A stretch of 64,000 bases of DNA from Planctomycetota bacterium (GCA_023417655.1 JAEZFD010000015.1:13562-77561), one strand, 5' to 3'. Numbered from the stretch's first letter, positions 28,666 through 38,381 are shown. Made by a program: numbers and translations. The notes: generated by a model from the letters alone, not told the origin.

Positions 28666-30159
28666 ATGCACCTTCCGTCGTTTTCGGATTTCCAGAATCA
28701 CGCCCGGGAAGCGAGCCTCGTTCCCGTTTACCGCGTGCTGTATAGCGATACCCTGACCCCCGTTTCGGCGTATTGCCGCGCCGGTTGGGCGACGGGGGCG
28801 TTTCTGTTTGAAAGCGTTGTCGGCGGCGAACGCATCGGGCGATACAGTTTTCTGGGCGGAGATCCGTTCCTGCGGATCGAGGCCTTCGGCACTGATGTTC
28901 GTATCTCTGGCCCTGATGGCGAGGAACGGAAGCAGGTTGCCGACCCGCTGGATGAACTCGATCGACTGATGAAGCAGTATCGGTCGGTCCACCTCCCCGG
29001 TCTGCCGCGGTTCACCGGAGGGGCGGTCGGTTTCGCCGGGTATGATGTCGTCCGCTATAGCGAGAATCTGCCGAACGCTCCTGAGGATGACCGTCACCTG
29101 CCGGACCTGTCGTTCGCGTTTTATGACTCGATGATCATTTTTGATCAGCTGCGGAAGACGATCATGGTTGTCGTCCACGCCCGCACTGACGTTGCAGATC
29201 TGCAGGCAGAATATGATCAGACCTGCACCCGCCTGGATGAACTTTGCCAGCGTCTGCAGGATCGCGATGACCGTCTGACCATGCCGGACGTCAATCTGAA
29301 TCTGGGCGCACTTCCGAAGTGGACATCGGACTGCACCCGCGAGGACTATGAAAACGCGGTCCGCGCCTGTCAGGAATACATTCGCGCCGGGGACATCTTT
29401 CAGGTTGTTCTCAGCCAGCGTCTGGAAGTCGAAACCGCTGCATCACCGATGGACGTTTATCGGGCGTTGCGGGTCGTGAATCCCAGTCCGTTCATGTTCC
29501 TGCTGGAAACACCGCAATGCACACTGGTCGGCAGCTCTCCTGAAATCATGGTCCGAGTGGAAGACGGAGTCACGACCATTCGGCCTCTCGCGGGGACTCG
29601 TCCGCGCGGAAAGACCGAGGAAGAAGACAAGGCCCTGGCGGAAGAACTACTTGCTGATCCGAAAGAACGGGCCGAGCACGTCATGCTGATCGACCTAGCT
29701 CGGAATGACGTCGGACGCATTGCCGAATACGGTTCGGTCAGGCTGACGGATGTGATGGTGGTCGAGCGTTACAGCCACGTCATGCACATCACCTCCAATG
29801 TCTATGGACAGCTGCGCAGTGAGTTGACGTCGCTTGATGCCTTGCGGGCCGGGTTGCCGGCGGGGACGGTTTCCGGTGCTCCGAAAGTGCGTGCGATGGA
29901 GATCATCGACGAATTTGAAAAGCACCGGCGCGGCCCCTATGCCGGAGCCGTGGGCTACATCGACTACACCGGCAACATGGACACGTGCATCGCGCTGCGG
30001 ACCATTGTCATGATGAATGGCAAGGCCTATGTGCAGGTCGGAGCCGGTCTTGTCGCCGACAGCGTTCCATCGAGTGAGTACGAGGAAACGTTGAACAAGG
30101 CCCGCGGGCAGCTCAAAGCACTCGCACTTGCGGAACAGATCAACGCTGGCTCGAAATGA
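28666..30159 (+). CDS. trpE: Anthranilate synthase component I
   Basis: 497 residues, full length. It makes anthranilate from chorismate and ammonia (glutamine-derived with TrpG), the first step of tryptophan synthesis. The N-terminal part has the regulatory region with FLFESVVGGERIGRYSFLGG, where the usual LLES tryptophan-binding motif is read as FES. The C-terminal chorismate-binding domain has VVLSQRLEV, PSPFMFLLE, GSSPEIMV, RPLAGTRPRG, LIDLARNDVGRIAEYGSV, HITSNVYGQL, GTVSGAPKVRAMEIIDEFE and YAGAVGYIDY. No other trp gene is next to it, so trpE stands alone here. A short plus-strand leader precedes it, but I see no attenuator peptide. Confidence 0.96.
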   Translation: MHLPSFSDFQNHAREASLVPVYRVLYSDTLTPVSAYCRAGWATGAFLFESVVGGERIGRYSFLGGDPFLRIEAFGTDVRISGPDGEERKQVADPLDELDRLMKQYRSVHLPGLPRFTGGAVGFAGYDVVRYSENLPNAPEDDRHLPDLSFAFYDSMIIFDQLRKTIMVVVHARTDVADLQAEYDQTCTRLDELCQRLQDRDDRLTMPDVNLNLGALPKWTSDCTREDYENAVRACQEYIRAGDIFQVVLSQRLEVETAASPMDVYRALRVVNPSPFMFLLETPQCTLVGSSPEIMVRVEDGVTTIRPLAGTRPRGKTEEEDKALAEELLADPKERAEHVMLIDLARNDVGRIAEYGSVRLTDVMVVERYSHVMHITSNVYGQLRSELTSLDALRAGLPAGTVSGAPKVRAMEIIDEFEKHRRGPYAGAVGYIDYTGNMDTCIALRTIVMMNGKAYVQVGAGLVADSVPSSEYEETLNKARGQLKALALAEQINAGSK

Positions 30160-30258
30160 GGCATCAGCCTCGGTGAGTTACTCGCCGACGGACGGTTCGC
30201 TTCACGTCACGCCAGGCCGTGTCAAGCCATGCCAGCAAGCACCCGGGGAGTACTCTGC

Positions 30259-31506
30259 TTATGCCGCGGATTCCGAGAAGGGCTGAGTGTTCCAGTTCAG
30301 CGGGACAACCCGTTTCACTAGCAGCAGGTAAGCGAAGACTCCGAAAATTAGCATGCCGGCCGCAGTGTAAAACGGGAGCGAATAGTCGTTTGTGCGACTG
30401 AGCATCCAGCCAGTAATGGTCGGGGCGAGTGCGCCTCCGATGTTCCCGACGGCATTCTGAAAACCGGTCCACTGTCCGGCAGCTGCGGACCCTGCGAGGG
30501 TCTGAGTCATGGCCCAGGCGTTCGCCGTGTAGAATCCCAGTGCCCCGCAGGCCAGACAAAGATACCTCACGCAGACATTCGGGTCAGAACTGGTCATTGT
30601 CAGCATCAGGAACAACGCGCAAAACAGGAAGCCGCCAACCATGAATCCCTTCCGGACGAGCGTGGGAGACAGGTTTCGTCGGATCAGAGAATCTGCGAAC
30701 CAGCCGCCGAACAGAGAAGTCCCTGCCATGCAGAACAACGGCAGAGAACCCATCACGGCCATCGTTTTCTTGTCGAAGGAGTGTGCCTCTTCGAGGTAAC
30801 CCGGGAGCCAGGACAGAAGGAAGGCCCAGGTGTAACCCAGACAGAAGAAGCCAATCGACGTCCCCCAGACTTCCCGCCGCTGCAGCAACTGACCCAGATT
30901 GATGGCAGAACGGGCTTTCCGCTCAACGGGGTTGGGTTTGGTCGATGGAACCAACCAGATCCACAACGGCAGCCAGAACATCCCGCCGATCCCGACAGCA
31001 AAGAACAAAGATCGCCATCCGTACCGGTCAACCAGCAATCCGCCCAGCAGAATGCAGATGGCAGGTCCGAGTTTCGTCGCAGCATCAATCAGAGCGTTCG
31101 CGAAGCCGCGGTACCTCTCATCAAAGTTTTTCACGATCATCTGAGACGTCGCAGGGTAGGCCACGCTCTCCCCGAATCCGAGCACCAGCCGGAGAAGGAA
31201 GAACATGGCGAAGCCGGACGACAATCCCATGAGAATGGTTGAAACCGACCAGAGGACGAAGCCGCCTGCGTACAGCCACTTCACATCGAGACGGTCGACG
31301 AGCCAGCCGGTGAAAATCTGCGAAAGGGCATAACTCCAGAAGAACGCCGAAAACAACTGCCCCATTTTTTCAGGGCCGAGGTTGAATTCGGCTGCGACGT
31401 CAGTTTTTGTAACTGACAGACTGCCACGGTCGACGTAATTGATGCCAATCGCCACCACGAGCAACACCAGGATGATCGTGGACGTCGTCTTCGGAGAGAA
31501 TTTCAT
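30259..31506 (-). CDS. MFS transporter (anion:cation symporter-like)
   Basis: 415 residues from the ATG at 31506; upstream in-frame sequence is polar and unlikely to be translated. About 12 hydrophobic segments are visible, starting IILVLLVVAIGINYVDRGSL. The family motif between helices 2 and 3 (GWLVDRLDVKWLYAGG) and the R-x3-G-x2-E-type helix 4 region (RLVLGFGESVAYPATSQMI) place it in the ACS family, whose members carry sugar acids, tartrate, phthalate or similar organic anions with protons. It starts 44 nt after the M20 hydrolase stop, so it is the last gene of a likely three-gene operon. Substrate unknown; the neighbours suggest an acylated or amino compound. Confidence 0.85.
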   Translation of the reverse strand: MKFSPKTTSTIILVLLVVAIGINYVDRGSLSVTKTDVAAEFNLGPEKMGQLFSAFFWSYALSQIFTGWLVDRLDVKWLYAGGFVLWSVSTILMGLSSGFAMFFLLRLVLGFGESVAYPATSQMIVKNFDERYRGFANALIDAATKLGPAICILLGGLLVDRYGWRSLFFAVGIGGMFWLPLWIWLVPSTKPNPVERKARSAINLGQLLQRREVWGTSIGFFCLGYTWAFLLSWLPGYLEEAHSFDKKTMAVMGSLPLFCMAGTSLFGGWFADSLIRRNLSPTLVRKGFMVGGFLFCALFLMLTMTSSDPNVCVRYLCLACGALGFYTANAWAMTQTLAGSAAAGQWTGFQNAVGNIGGALAPTITGWMLSRTNDYSLPFYTAAGMLIFGVFAYLLLVKRVVPLNWNTQPFSESAA

Positions 31507-31550
31507 GCGGTCCCGCTGGCAGGTTGATCGCGACTGGGAGGGAGGACGAC

Positions 31551-32780
31551 TCAGGATTCCAGACAGAACTGGTAGAAGATCTCGGCGGCCTGGTGAAGCT
31601 GTTCCACTTCGATCCATTCATCGGCGGTATGCGCCTGAGCAATCGAACCGGGGCCGCAGACAACACAGGGGACACCTGCATTCGAGAAGCTGGCGGCATT
31701 AGTGCCATACCAGGCTCCCTGTTTTTCGCGTGGACCGGCCACCTGCTCGATGCACTTCAACAGACGCTCAGCAGACTCCCCGTTATTTCCATCAGAGAGC
31801 GGCGGAGCATCGACCCAGCTGTCGAGCATCTCAAACGGGAGATCGGTTCGTGCTCTGAGGTAGTCCGTCAGATGCGGAATCACGTCTTCAGGGCGTTCGC
31901 CTGGGATGAGGCGACGGTCGATCTCGATGTCGCATTCCGCCGGGACGATATTGACGCTGGTGCCGCCGGTGATTCGGCCGACACTGAGAGTCGGGACTCC
32001 GCACAGCGGATGCGAGCCGATCAGCTGAGGAAGTTCGGCGGCATACTGCTGGATCAGGTTCAGCAGCTCCGCCATCTGATAGATCGCATTTTTTCCTTCA
32101 TGAGGGCGGGAGCTGTGACAGGCCCGGCCTGTCGTCTTCAGCTTCCAGCGAACGACTCCCTTGTGGGCGACGACGACATTGAGATCGGTCGGCTCTGCGA
32201 CAATGCAGACATCGGGAGGCGTCGAAAACATAGATTCCGACGGGTCCTGTGAGCGCCAGTGATCCGCGACGGTGTTGGCACCATGTGCGGCGTATTCTTC
32301 ATCGCAGGTGCAGGACATCAGGACGTTGGCAGATCCGTAGGGGCGTTCTTTAGCGAGTCGGGCGAAGGCCGCGAGCATGGCGGCCATACCACCTTTTACG
32401 TCACATGAGCCACGCCCGTAGAGTCGTCCTTCTTTGAGAACGGGGGTGAACGGGTCAATCACCATGCCGTCCACAGGAACGGTGTCCTGATGGGCGTCGA
32501 GCATGACCGTACGGACGGCTTCAGGTGAATCGATTCTGGCGAGCACATTGCAGCGGCCTGGCAGAACTTCCTGCACTTCATAGGGCACATTTAATGACTG
32601 GAAGAAGCGGATCAGCCAGTCAGTCACTCCACCTTCAAAATAGATCGAACCTGTTGCCGGAAGCCCCATAGGATTCACGCTGGGAATGGCGACCAACTGT
32701 TGCAGCAGAATGAGGGGATCTGTCAGCAGATCCGACATGGCTGCAGAGGGCTTACGGCTTGTTGTGAGTTGAGCGCTCAT
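31551..32780 (-). CDS. M20-family metallohydrolase (ArgE/DapE-like)
   Basis: 409 residues. The dinuclear zinc site of the M20 family is complete: His97 and Asp99 in MLDAHQDTVPVDG, Asp127 in GRGSCDVKGGMAA (bridging), and Glu161/Glu162 in CTCDEEYAAHG. The dimerisation domain is inserted after about 195 (VVAHKGVVRWKLKTTGRACH to GTSVNIVPAECDIEIDRRL), and the last part closes the catalytic domain. The family removes acyl or peptide groups from amino acids (acetylornithine deacetylase, succinyl-diaminopimelate desuccinylase). No arginine or lysine gene is beside it. It lies between an aminotransferase and an MFS transporter, so it more likely hydrolyses an imported N-acyl or peptide substrate. Confidence 0.88.
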   Translation of the reverse strand: MSAQLTTSRKPSAAMSDLLTDPLILLQQLVAIPSVNPMGLPATGSIYFEGGVTDWLIRFFQSLNVPYEVQEVLPGRCNVLARIDSPEAVRTVMLDAHQDTVPVDGMVIDPFTPVLKEGRLYGRGSCDVKGGMAAMLAAFARLAKERPYGSANVLMSCTCDEEYAAHGANTVADHWRSQDPSESMFSTPPDVCIVAEPTDLNVVVAHKGVVRWKLKTTGRACHSSRPHEGKNAIYQMAELLNLIQQYAAELPQLIGSHPLCGVPTLSVGRITGGTSVNIVPAECDIEIDRRLIPGERPEDVIPHLTDYLRARTDLPFEMLDSWVDAPPLSDGNNGESAERLLKCIEQVAGPREKQGAWYGTNAASFSNAGVPCVVCGPGSIAQAHTADEWIEVEQLHQAAEIFYQFCLES

Positions 32781-32865
32781 TGGATCTCATCTTATTCATC
32801 GACGCTGGTTATTCTTTTGCCCGTCGCAGCAGTCGAAGAGAATTGAATAGGGAGGACTTTCCGGT

Positions 32866-34017
32866 TCAGCGTGCGGCCGTGCCTGCCAGGCAGGATTTCA
32901 CTGCAGCAAGTGCCCGTTCAATTTGCTCTGCCGTTGTATACCAATGGACGGCGGCGCGGATACGCTGATCGTCCCCCTGAACATAGACCCCTTGTTCCAG
33001 CAGATGTCGGCGGACGGCGGCTGAGTCAGGGCAGGAGAAGGGCACAATCCCGGCACGATCTTCAGGTCGTGCCGGAACAAGGACATTCAATCCGAGTTCC
33101 CGGAATCCATCGTAAAGCTGGCTGACAAGTGGTTCGAGGTTCTTTTTCCTCGCGGCGACCCGTTCTGGAGTATGAAACTCGAGTGCCGCTGCAAGTGAGT
33201 AGACGGAATCAAAGTTAGGCATCCCCGCCTGAAATCGCTGTGCGTCCGATCGCGGATGGAATTTTTCCAGCCGGTCAGAAGCAAAGCAGTTCTCGGTGGA
33301 CAGCCATCCTGCGGGGCCCTTCAGTTCCCCGGACAGGGCTCGCGGGCTGACGGTCATTACAGCGGTTCCGTGAATGGAGTTCATCCATTTGAAGGCACTG
33401 GCAACGGTGAAGTCGGCGAGAGTTCCATCAACTGGAACTCTCGCAGCTGCCTGCGTGGCATCGATGCAGAGCAGAGTGGGGGTTCCGGAAACCCGCTCCC
33501 AGAGCGGTCGCGGATCAATGTGCTGGCCGGTTGCGTAGCTGACCTGACTGACCGTCACCAGTCGGGTGCGCGAGTTGATCTGCTCCAGCAGATCCGACAT
33601 CTCAACCCGTCCGTTGCGCGGGGTCACGATCCGGGTTTTGACTCCCCGTTCCTGCAGCACGACCCAAGGGAACATATTCGATGGAAACTCGACGGAAGTG
33701 AAGACGACCTCGTCTCCCGGTTTCCAGTCGATCGACTGAGCAATCGTATTCAGTGCTTCGGTGGTGCTGCTGACAAGCGCAGTCCGCTCGGCTGGAACAT
33801 TGAACAGTCGTCCGGCGACAGCGCGGGCGTGCTCATAAACTTTCCAGAAACAGGCACGGCCCGGTTCACCCGTCGATTTATCAGCAAGGTATTGCTGAAT
33901 CGCGTCGGCACAGGCTTTGAGCGGGAGTCCCTCCGCAGCGGTATTGAGATAGGCTTTCCCCTCCCAGAATCCTGGGTTGAGGAGCAGCTGTGAGGTCCCT
34001 TCCTGAGTCATTCCCAT
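32866..34017 (-). CDS. Class V aminotransferase (cysteine-desulfurase / isopenicillin-epimerase fold)
   Basis: About 383 residues from the ATG at 34017 (TTG at 34023 and ATG at 34011 are alternatives). PLP fold type I: Asp186 in CIDATQ and the Schiff-base lysine Lys210 in SAFKWMNSIHGTA. The N-terminal NTAAEGLPLKAC and VSSTTEALNTIAQ segments and EFPSNMFPW fit the class V group that includes isopenicillin N epimerase-like and selenocysteine-lyase-like enzymes. No active-site Cys loop of the kind needed for a sulfur-carrier desulfurase is apparent. It is the first gene of the M20-MFS unit (86 nt to the M20 start). Its own substrate is not determined. Confidence 0.82.
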   Translation of the reverse strand: MGMTQEGTSQLLLNPGFWEGKAYLNTAAEGLPLKACADAIQQYLADKSTGEPGRACFWKVYEHARAVAGRLFNVPAERTALVSSTTEALNTIAQSIDWKPGDEVVFTSVEFPSNMFPWVVLQERGVKTRIVTPRNGRVEMSDLLEQINSRTRLVTVSQVSYATGQHIDPRPLWERVSGTPTLLCIDATQAAARVPVDGTLADFTVASAFKWMNSIHGTAVMTVSPRALSGELKGPAGWLSTENCFASDRLEKFHPRSDAQRFQAGMPNFDSVYSLAAALEFHTPERVAARKKNLEPLVSQLYDGFRELGLNVLVPARPEDRAGIVPFSCPDSAAVRRHLLEQGVYVQGDDQRIRAAVHWYTTAEQIERALAAVKSCLAGTAAR

Positions 34018-34097
34018 TTCCAAAATCAGGCCGTTGCGGAATTGTTGATCAAAATAGATTCTGCGTCGAAGGTTCGACGAAGTGTAAGGCTGTCGAC

Positions 34098-35522
34098 TCA
34101 GGCGATGACGTCGTGATGGACACGCCCGTGCACGTCGGTGAGGCGGAAATCGCGACCGGCATGTCGATATGTCAGACGTTCGTGATCGAGGCCCAGCAGG
34201 TACAGCATCGTCGCATGCAGGTCATGGACGTGCATCCGGTTTTCGCGGGCGTAATACCCGTACTCGTCAGTGGCGCCGTATGTCGTTCCGGCTTTGACAC
34301 CGGCTCCGGCCATCCACATGGTGAAGCCTTCTGGATTGTGATCGCGGCCGTCATTGCCGGCTCCCTGGCAGGTCGGAGTTCGTCCGAACTCACCCCCCCA
34401 GAGGACAAGCGTGTCTTCCAGCAGGCCGCGCTGTTTCAGGTCTTTGAGCAGACCGGCGATCGGTTTGTCGACTTCCAGAGCGTTCTTGGAGTGACCGGCT
34501 TTGAGGTCGCCGTGCTGATCCCACTGAACTTTGGTGTCGCTATGCGTCACCTGAATGAAGCGAACACCACGTTCCGCGAAGCGTCGGGCGAGCAGGCACT
34601 GCCGGCCAAAGTCCTCGGTGACCTTCTCATCAATTCCGTACATCGACAGCGTGGCCGGCGTCTCTTCTGCGAGATTCTGAGCCGATGGCATTTCGGTCTG
34701 CATCCGATAGGCGAGTTCGAACGACTGAATTCGAGCTTCCAGCGATGCTTCCGGCCCGGACAAATCGAGATGCTGTTCGTTCATCTCTTGCAGCAGATCG
34801 ATCTGCATCCGCTGCACAGAAGAATTCCACTTGGAATTCTCGATGAACTTCACTTTGGCGTCAGTGGAAGGCTGGCTGGCGACCCCGAGAGGGACCCCTT
34901 GATACTTCGCCGGGAGAAACGCAGAACCCCAGTTCTTTACGCCCCCGTGCGCCAAAGTCGGACAGATCGTGATGAAGCCCGGCATGTTCTCGTTTTCACT
35001 GCCGAGTCCATAGTTCACCCAGGCTCCCATGCTCGGGCGGATAAAGTTGTCACTGCCAGTATGCAGTTTCAGCAATGCGCCCCCGTGAGAGGGGTTGGTG
35101 CCATGCAGTGAGCTGAGGAAGCAGATGTCATCGACGCACTGGGCGACGTGCGGGAAAAGTTCACTGACATAGTGACCGCACTCGCCATACTGTTGGAATT
35201 TCCAGGGCGAGCCGAGGAGATTGCCAGTCGGTGCGAACTGAACACGGGGCTTCTCAAACGGGAGTTCCTTCCCGTGATCGATCTGCAGCTGAGGCTTGTA
35301 CTCGAAGGTATCCATGTGCGACGGGCCCCCCTTCATGAAGAGGAAGATGACCCGTTTGGCGCGTGGCGTGAAATGGAAAGGTGAGATGTCAGAAGGCCGA
35401 GTGGCCGCGCGGGCACTCTGCTGCTGCAGCAGCGACTGCAGCGCCATCATGCCGAAACCTACGGCGGAGTTCTGCAGCATCTGCCGGCGGCTGCATGAGA
35501 AATTGGAAGCGGAAGGATTCAT
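34098..35522 (-). CDS. DUF1501 protein (sulfatase-like fold, Tat-exported)
   Basis: 474 residues from the ATG at 35522, preceded by GGAG. The N-terminus SCSRRQMLQNSAVGFGMMAL is a twin-arginine signal. DUF1501 features are clear: FTPRAKRVIFLFMKGGPSHMDTFEYKP, FLSSLHGTNPSHGGALLKLHTG, MGAWVNYGLGSENENMPGFI and WGGEFGRTPTCQGAGNDGRDH with a following DHNPEGFTMWMAGAGVKAG. The fold is of the alkaline phosphatase/sulfatase superfamily but the usual nucleophile is not seen, so the enzymatic activity is unknown. It is the second gene after the DUF1549/DUF1553 gene (81 nt), a pairing found many times in planctomycete genomes. Confidence 0.92.
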   Translation of the reverse strand: MNPSASNFSCSRRQMLQNSAVGFGMMALQSLLQQQSARAATRPSDISPFHFTPRAKRVIFLFMKGGPSHMDTFEYKPQLQIDHGKELPFEKPRVQFAPTGNLLGSPWKFQQYGECGHYVSELFPHVAQCVDDICFLSSLHGTNPSHGGALLKLHTGSDNFIRPSMGAWVNYGLGSENENMPGFITICPTLAHGGVKNWGSAFLPAKYQGVPLGVASQPSTDAKVKFIENSKWNSSVQRMQIDLLQEMNEQHLDLSGPEASLEARIQSFELAYRMQTEMPSAQNLAEETPATLSMYGIDEKVTEDFGRQCLLARRFAERGVRFIQVTHSDTKVQWDQHGDLKAGHSKNALEVDKPIAGLLKDLKQRGLLEDTLVLWGGEFGRTPTCQGAGNDGRDHNPEGFTMWMAGAGVKAGTTYGATDEYGYYARENRMHVHDLHATMLYLLGLDHERLTYRHAGRDFRLTDVHGRVHHDVIA

Positions 35523-35603
35523 CTCGATTCTCCGGCAAGATTGCGATTCAGAAATCAATCAGCTCTGCGGGACACGCAAATGCGTGCCCGCAAGTGCTTC
35601 GAC

Positions 35604-38138
35604 TCAGTTAACGTAGATGAACTCGTTCGAGGCGAGAACACTCTGAACCAGAGCGCTCCAGATGCTCTGTTCGGTCGCTGACGTGTTCTGTGCAGCCTCA
35701 ATCAGCTGACTGAATTTTGCCCGGTACTGGAGTGTTCGCTCAATCTCAGCAGGCGTCGGTTCGCGGCCCAGGCAGAGGAAATAGAGACGTTGGATCCTCT
35801 GCTCATCCGTCGCGCCTTCACGAAGCAGACGTTCCGCCAATGCTTCCGAAGAGGAAAGCATGAGCGGGCTGTTCAGCATGAACAGAGCCTGCGGTGCGAC
35901 AGTCGAGACCTCCCGTCGGCCAGTTGTTACGTCCGCTGCTGAGTAATCAAACAGTGAGAAGACGTCATAAAGATTGTTCCGCACGACTGGCAGATAGACT
36001 GAACGCCGGAAGGTGTCGTAACCCGTGTTGTCCTTCGATGTGTGATCGAAGATCAGCTTCCCTTTTTCGATATTGAGCGGATTGGCGGCGAGACCTCGGT
36101 CGAGCTGGCCGCTGATCGCGAGGATCGAATCGCGAACGGCTTCGGCTTCCAGGCGACGGACGTTCGCTCGCCATTGGAGCTTGTTGTCGACGTCGACGAG
36201 TGCGTTTGCAGGATCTTCAGCGGTGCTCATCTGATAGGTATTGCTGAGCATGATCAGCTTGTGCATCGCTTTCATTGACCAACCCTGGGCAATGAACTCG
36301 GAAGCGAGCCAATCGAGGAGTTGTGGATTGGTTGGGGCTGTTCCCAGTTTCCCGAAGTTGTCGGGGGTGGGGACAATGGCCTGACCGAAATGCCACCCCC
36401 AGATCCGGTTGATCGCGACGCGGGGAGTGAGCGGATTCCTCGGGTCTACTAGCCAGCGGGCCAGTTCAAGGCGACCGCTTCCTTTTTCCGGAAGTGTCAA
36501 TGGGCCATTGAATGCGATGACTTGAGGGACCCCACGTGGAACGACTTTCCCCAGAGTCAGGTGGCTTCCGCGAATATGGACCTTCAGGTCGGTCGCTTCA
36601 CCGTCCTTGACTCCCATTGCTGTTGGAAGCGGGGTGTTCTTTGCTTTCAGATCGGCCAATTCATCTCGGAGTTTCTTCAACGCCGCCTTGGTCTCTTCCG
36701 GGTACTTGGTCTCGGCGTCTTTCGGAGGAGCAGCTGCTTTGTCGGCACCGGTCATTTCGGCGAGAGCGACGTTGGCGGCCTTTACGGCCTCATTGATCTC
36801 TGCCTGCTTCGCGGCGATGACCCCGTCGCGCTGCTTGCGTTCTTCACGCTCTTTCGCTGTTGGGATCTCATGTTCATAGGTCTTGGCGACGACCTTGAAC
36901 GAGGCCATCGTCTGGGTGCTTTTCAAAATCCCGGCGACAGCGTAATAGTCTTCGGTGGAGAGAGGATCGAACTTGTGGTCATGGCATCGGGCACAGGCGA
37001 GTGTCAGCCCCAGAATGGACTGCCCGAGGGCATCGATCTGTTCGTCGATGATGTCCATTTCCATTTTGACCGGATCTTTCTCGGCGAGCACTTTCGGCCC
37101 GAGCGAGAGAAAGCCGGTGGCAATCAGCAGGTTGAAATCTTCATCGATGGGCTTCCGAGTCCCATCGGGCTGGGTCTGCATTTTTTCCTGCTCATACAGC
37201 AGGTCTCCGGCGACCTGTTCCAGGATGAACCGGTCGAATGGTTTATTCTCATGGAACGACTGGATGACATAATTGCGATATCGCCAAGCGTCCGTGAAGG
37301 CGACGTTTTCATCAAGTCCATTGCTGTCCGCGTAACGGGCGACATCCAGCCAGTGGCGACCCCAGCGCTCGGCATACTCTTTCGAGGCGAGCAGGCGGTC
37401 GATGACTTTCTCGAAGGCCTCAGGCGAGTTATCGGCGACAAATTCGGCAATTTCTTCAGGCGTCGGGGGAAGCCCGGTCAGGTCGAAAGTCGCTCGTCGG
37501 ATCAGGGTCAGTTTGCTGGCGGGAGCGACAGGATTGAGCTTGTGAGATCGCAATGAGTCCAGCATGAATGCATCGATGGGGTTCTTCACCCAGGGATCAG
37601 ATGCAGTCTGGGGCAATTCCGGGCGAGTCACTGGGCGAAAGGCCCAGTAGTTCTTGGCCTCTTCAAAATCGATTTTGCCGCGACGAGGGGCGACACTGCC
37701 AGAAGCCTCTTTTTCGGGATGCGGGGATCCTTTTGCGACCCATTCGGTGAGCAGGGCGATTTCTTCATCGGAGAGTTTTTTCTCCGGAGGCATCCTCAGA
37801 GTTTCATCTTTATAACGGACGACGGAGATGAGAAGACTTTCGTCGACGCTGCCGGGGACCATCACCGGCCCGATGTGTCCGCCAGTCATCATGCCGGCGA
37901 AGGTGTCAAGCCGGAGTTCAGACTCTTGAGAATCGGCCCCGTGGCAGTCGATACAGTGTTCGACGAGCAGAGGACGAATTTTGGTTTCGAAGAACTTGAT
38001 TCCTTCCGCGTCAGGTTCAGAGGCCTTCAGGGAAGAAGCGGGGCTCACGGTTAGCGTGGTCAGAAATCCAAAGACTGCGGTGATCCGCAGGGCGTTGACG
38101 ATTTCTGTCGCAACGTGACGGCGTTGAATGTCGGCCAT
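35604..38138 (-). CDS. PSCyt1 / DUF1549 / DUF1553 cytochrome-like protein
   Basis: About 844 residues from the ATG at 38138 (AGAGG just before). A hydrophobic N-terminal segment (ITAVFGFLTTLTVSPASS) is probably a signal. PSCyt1 follows with one haem c site (HCIDCHGADSQESELRLD), then RMPPEKKLSDEEIALLTEWV. DUF1549 (PSCyt2) is next (PIDAFMLDSLRSHKLNPV, RRATFDLTGLPPTPEEIAEF, ERWGRHWLDVARYADSNG). A charged helical coil spans roughly 420-520 (TAKEREERKQRDGVIAAKQ). DUF1553 (PSD1) ends it (RLELARWLVDPRNPLTPRVA, NRIWGWHFGQAIVPTPDNFG). It is a secreted multidomain cytochrome of unknown substrate, co-expressed with the DUF1501 gene. Confidence 0.93.
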   Translation of the reverse strand: MADIQRRHVATEIVNALRITAVFGFLTTLTVSPASSLKASEPDAEGIKFFETKIRPLLVEHCIDCHGADSQESELRLDTFAGMMTGGHIGPVMVPGSVDESLLISVVRYKDETLRMPPEKKLSDEEIALLTEWVAKGSPHPEKEASGSVAPRRGKIDFEEAKNYWAFRPVTRPELPQTASDPWVKNPIDAFMLDSLRSHKLNPVAPASKLTLIRRATFDLTGLPPTPEEIAEFVADNSPEAFEKVIDRLLASKEYAERWGRHWLDVARYADSNGLDENVAFTDAWRYRNYVIQSFHENKPFDRFILEQVAGDLLYEQEKMQTQPDGTRKPIDEDFNLLIATGFLSLGPKVLAEKDPVKMEMDIIDEQIDALGQSILGLTLACARCHDHKFDPLSTEDYYAVAGILKSTQTMASFKVVAKTYEHEIPTAKEREERKQRDGVIAAKQAEINEAVKAANVALAEMTGADKAAAPPKDAETKYPEETKAALKKLRDELADLKAKNTPLPTAMGVKDGEATDLKVHIRGSHLTLGKVVPRGVPQVIAFNGPLTLPEKGSGRLELARWLVDPRNPLTPRVAINRIWGWHFGQAIVPTPDNFGKLGTAPTNPQLLDWLASEFIAQGWSMKAMHKLIMLSNTYQMSTAEDPANALVDVDNKLQWRANVRRLEAEAVRDSILAISGQLDRGLAANPLNIEKGKLIFDHTSKDNTGYDTFRRSVYLPVVRNNLYDVFSLFDYSAADVTTGRREVSTVAPQALFMLNSPLMLSSSEALAERLLREGATDEQRIQRLYFLCLGREPTPAEIERTLQYRAKFSQLIEAAQNTSATEQSIWSALVQSVLASNEFIYVN

Positions 38139-38300
38139 TGGAACCTCTGCGACTTGCGGGGAGGGAACATCACCCGGCGGAGCAGGCATCCGGGGTGTGT
38201 CAGGGCAGGTCTTCAGGCGGGAGAGAAACATGCGTCATTTTTCGTGCAGCATGGTTTCGGATCGTCGCAATGTACGCTTGATCAATCTTACCTTTTTAAA

Positions 38301-38330
38301 TTGGGCATGTCACACTGCATTCTGTATGAT
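38301..38330 (+). promoter_or_regulatory. Putative promoter of the LysR-type gene
   Basis: TTGGGC (38301-38306) and TATGAT (38325-38330) are 18 bases apart, upstream of the LysR start at 38382. The -10 overlaps the inverted repeats listed next, which would fit autoregulation. Confidence 0.4.
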
Positions 38331-38367
38331 AATTTGCAATTCAGGTGAAGACAGAATGCAATCATAC
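38316..38367. promoter_or_regulatory. Inverted-repeat operator candidate in the LysR / DUF1549 divergent region
   Basis: TGCATTCTGT (38316-38325) is exactly the reverse complement of ACAGAATGCA (38351-38360), and GTATGAT (38324-38330) is exactly the reverse complement of ATCATAC (38361-38367). The two pairs overlap and together make a dyad of about 50 nt. LysR-type proteins bind such dyads between themselves and the divergent target gene. Confidence 0.5.
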
Positions 38368-38381
38368 GCAGAAAGACGTTC

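Noticed and set aside
33990..35111. 373-codon plus-strand frame opposite the DUF1501 gene
   Set aside because: It mirrors a strongly conserved DUF1501 protein; no domain, no ribosome-binding site.
36522..37556. 344-codon plus-strand reading frame inside the DUF1549/DUF1553 gene
   Set aside because: It lies antisense to a gene with clear domains and its translation has no recognisable motif; it is a shadow of GC-biased codons.
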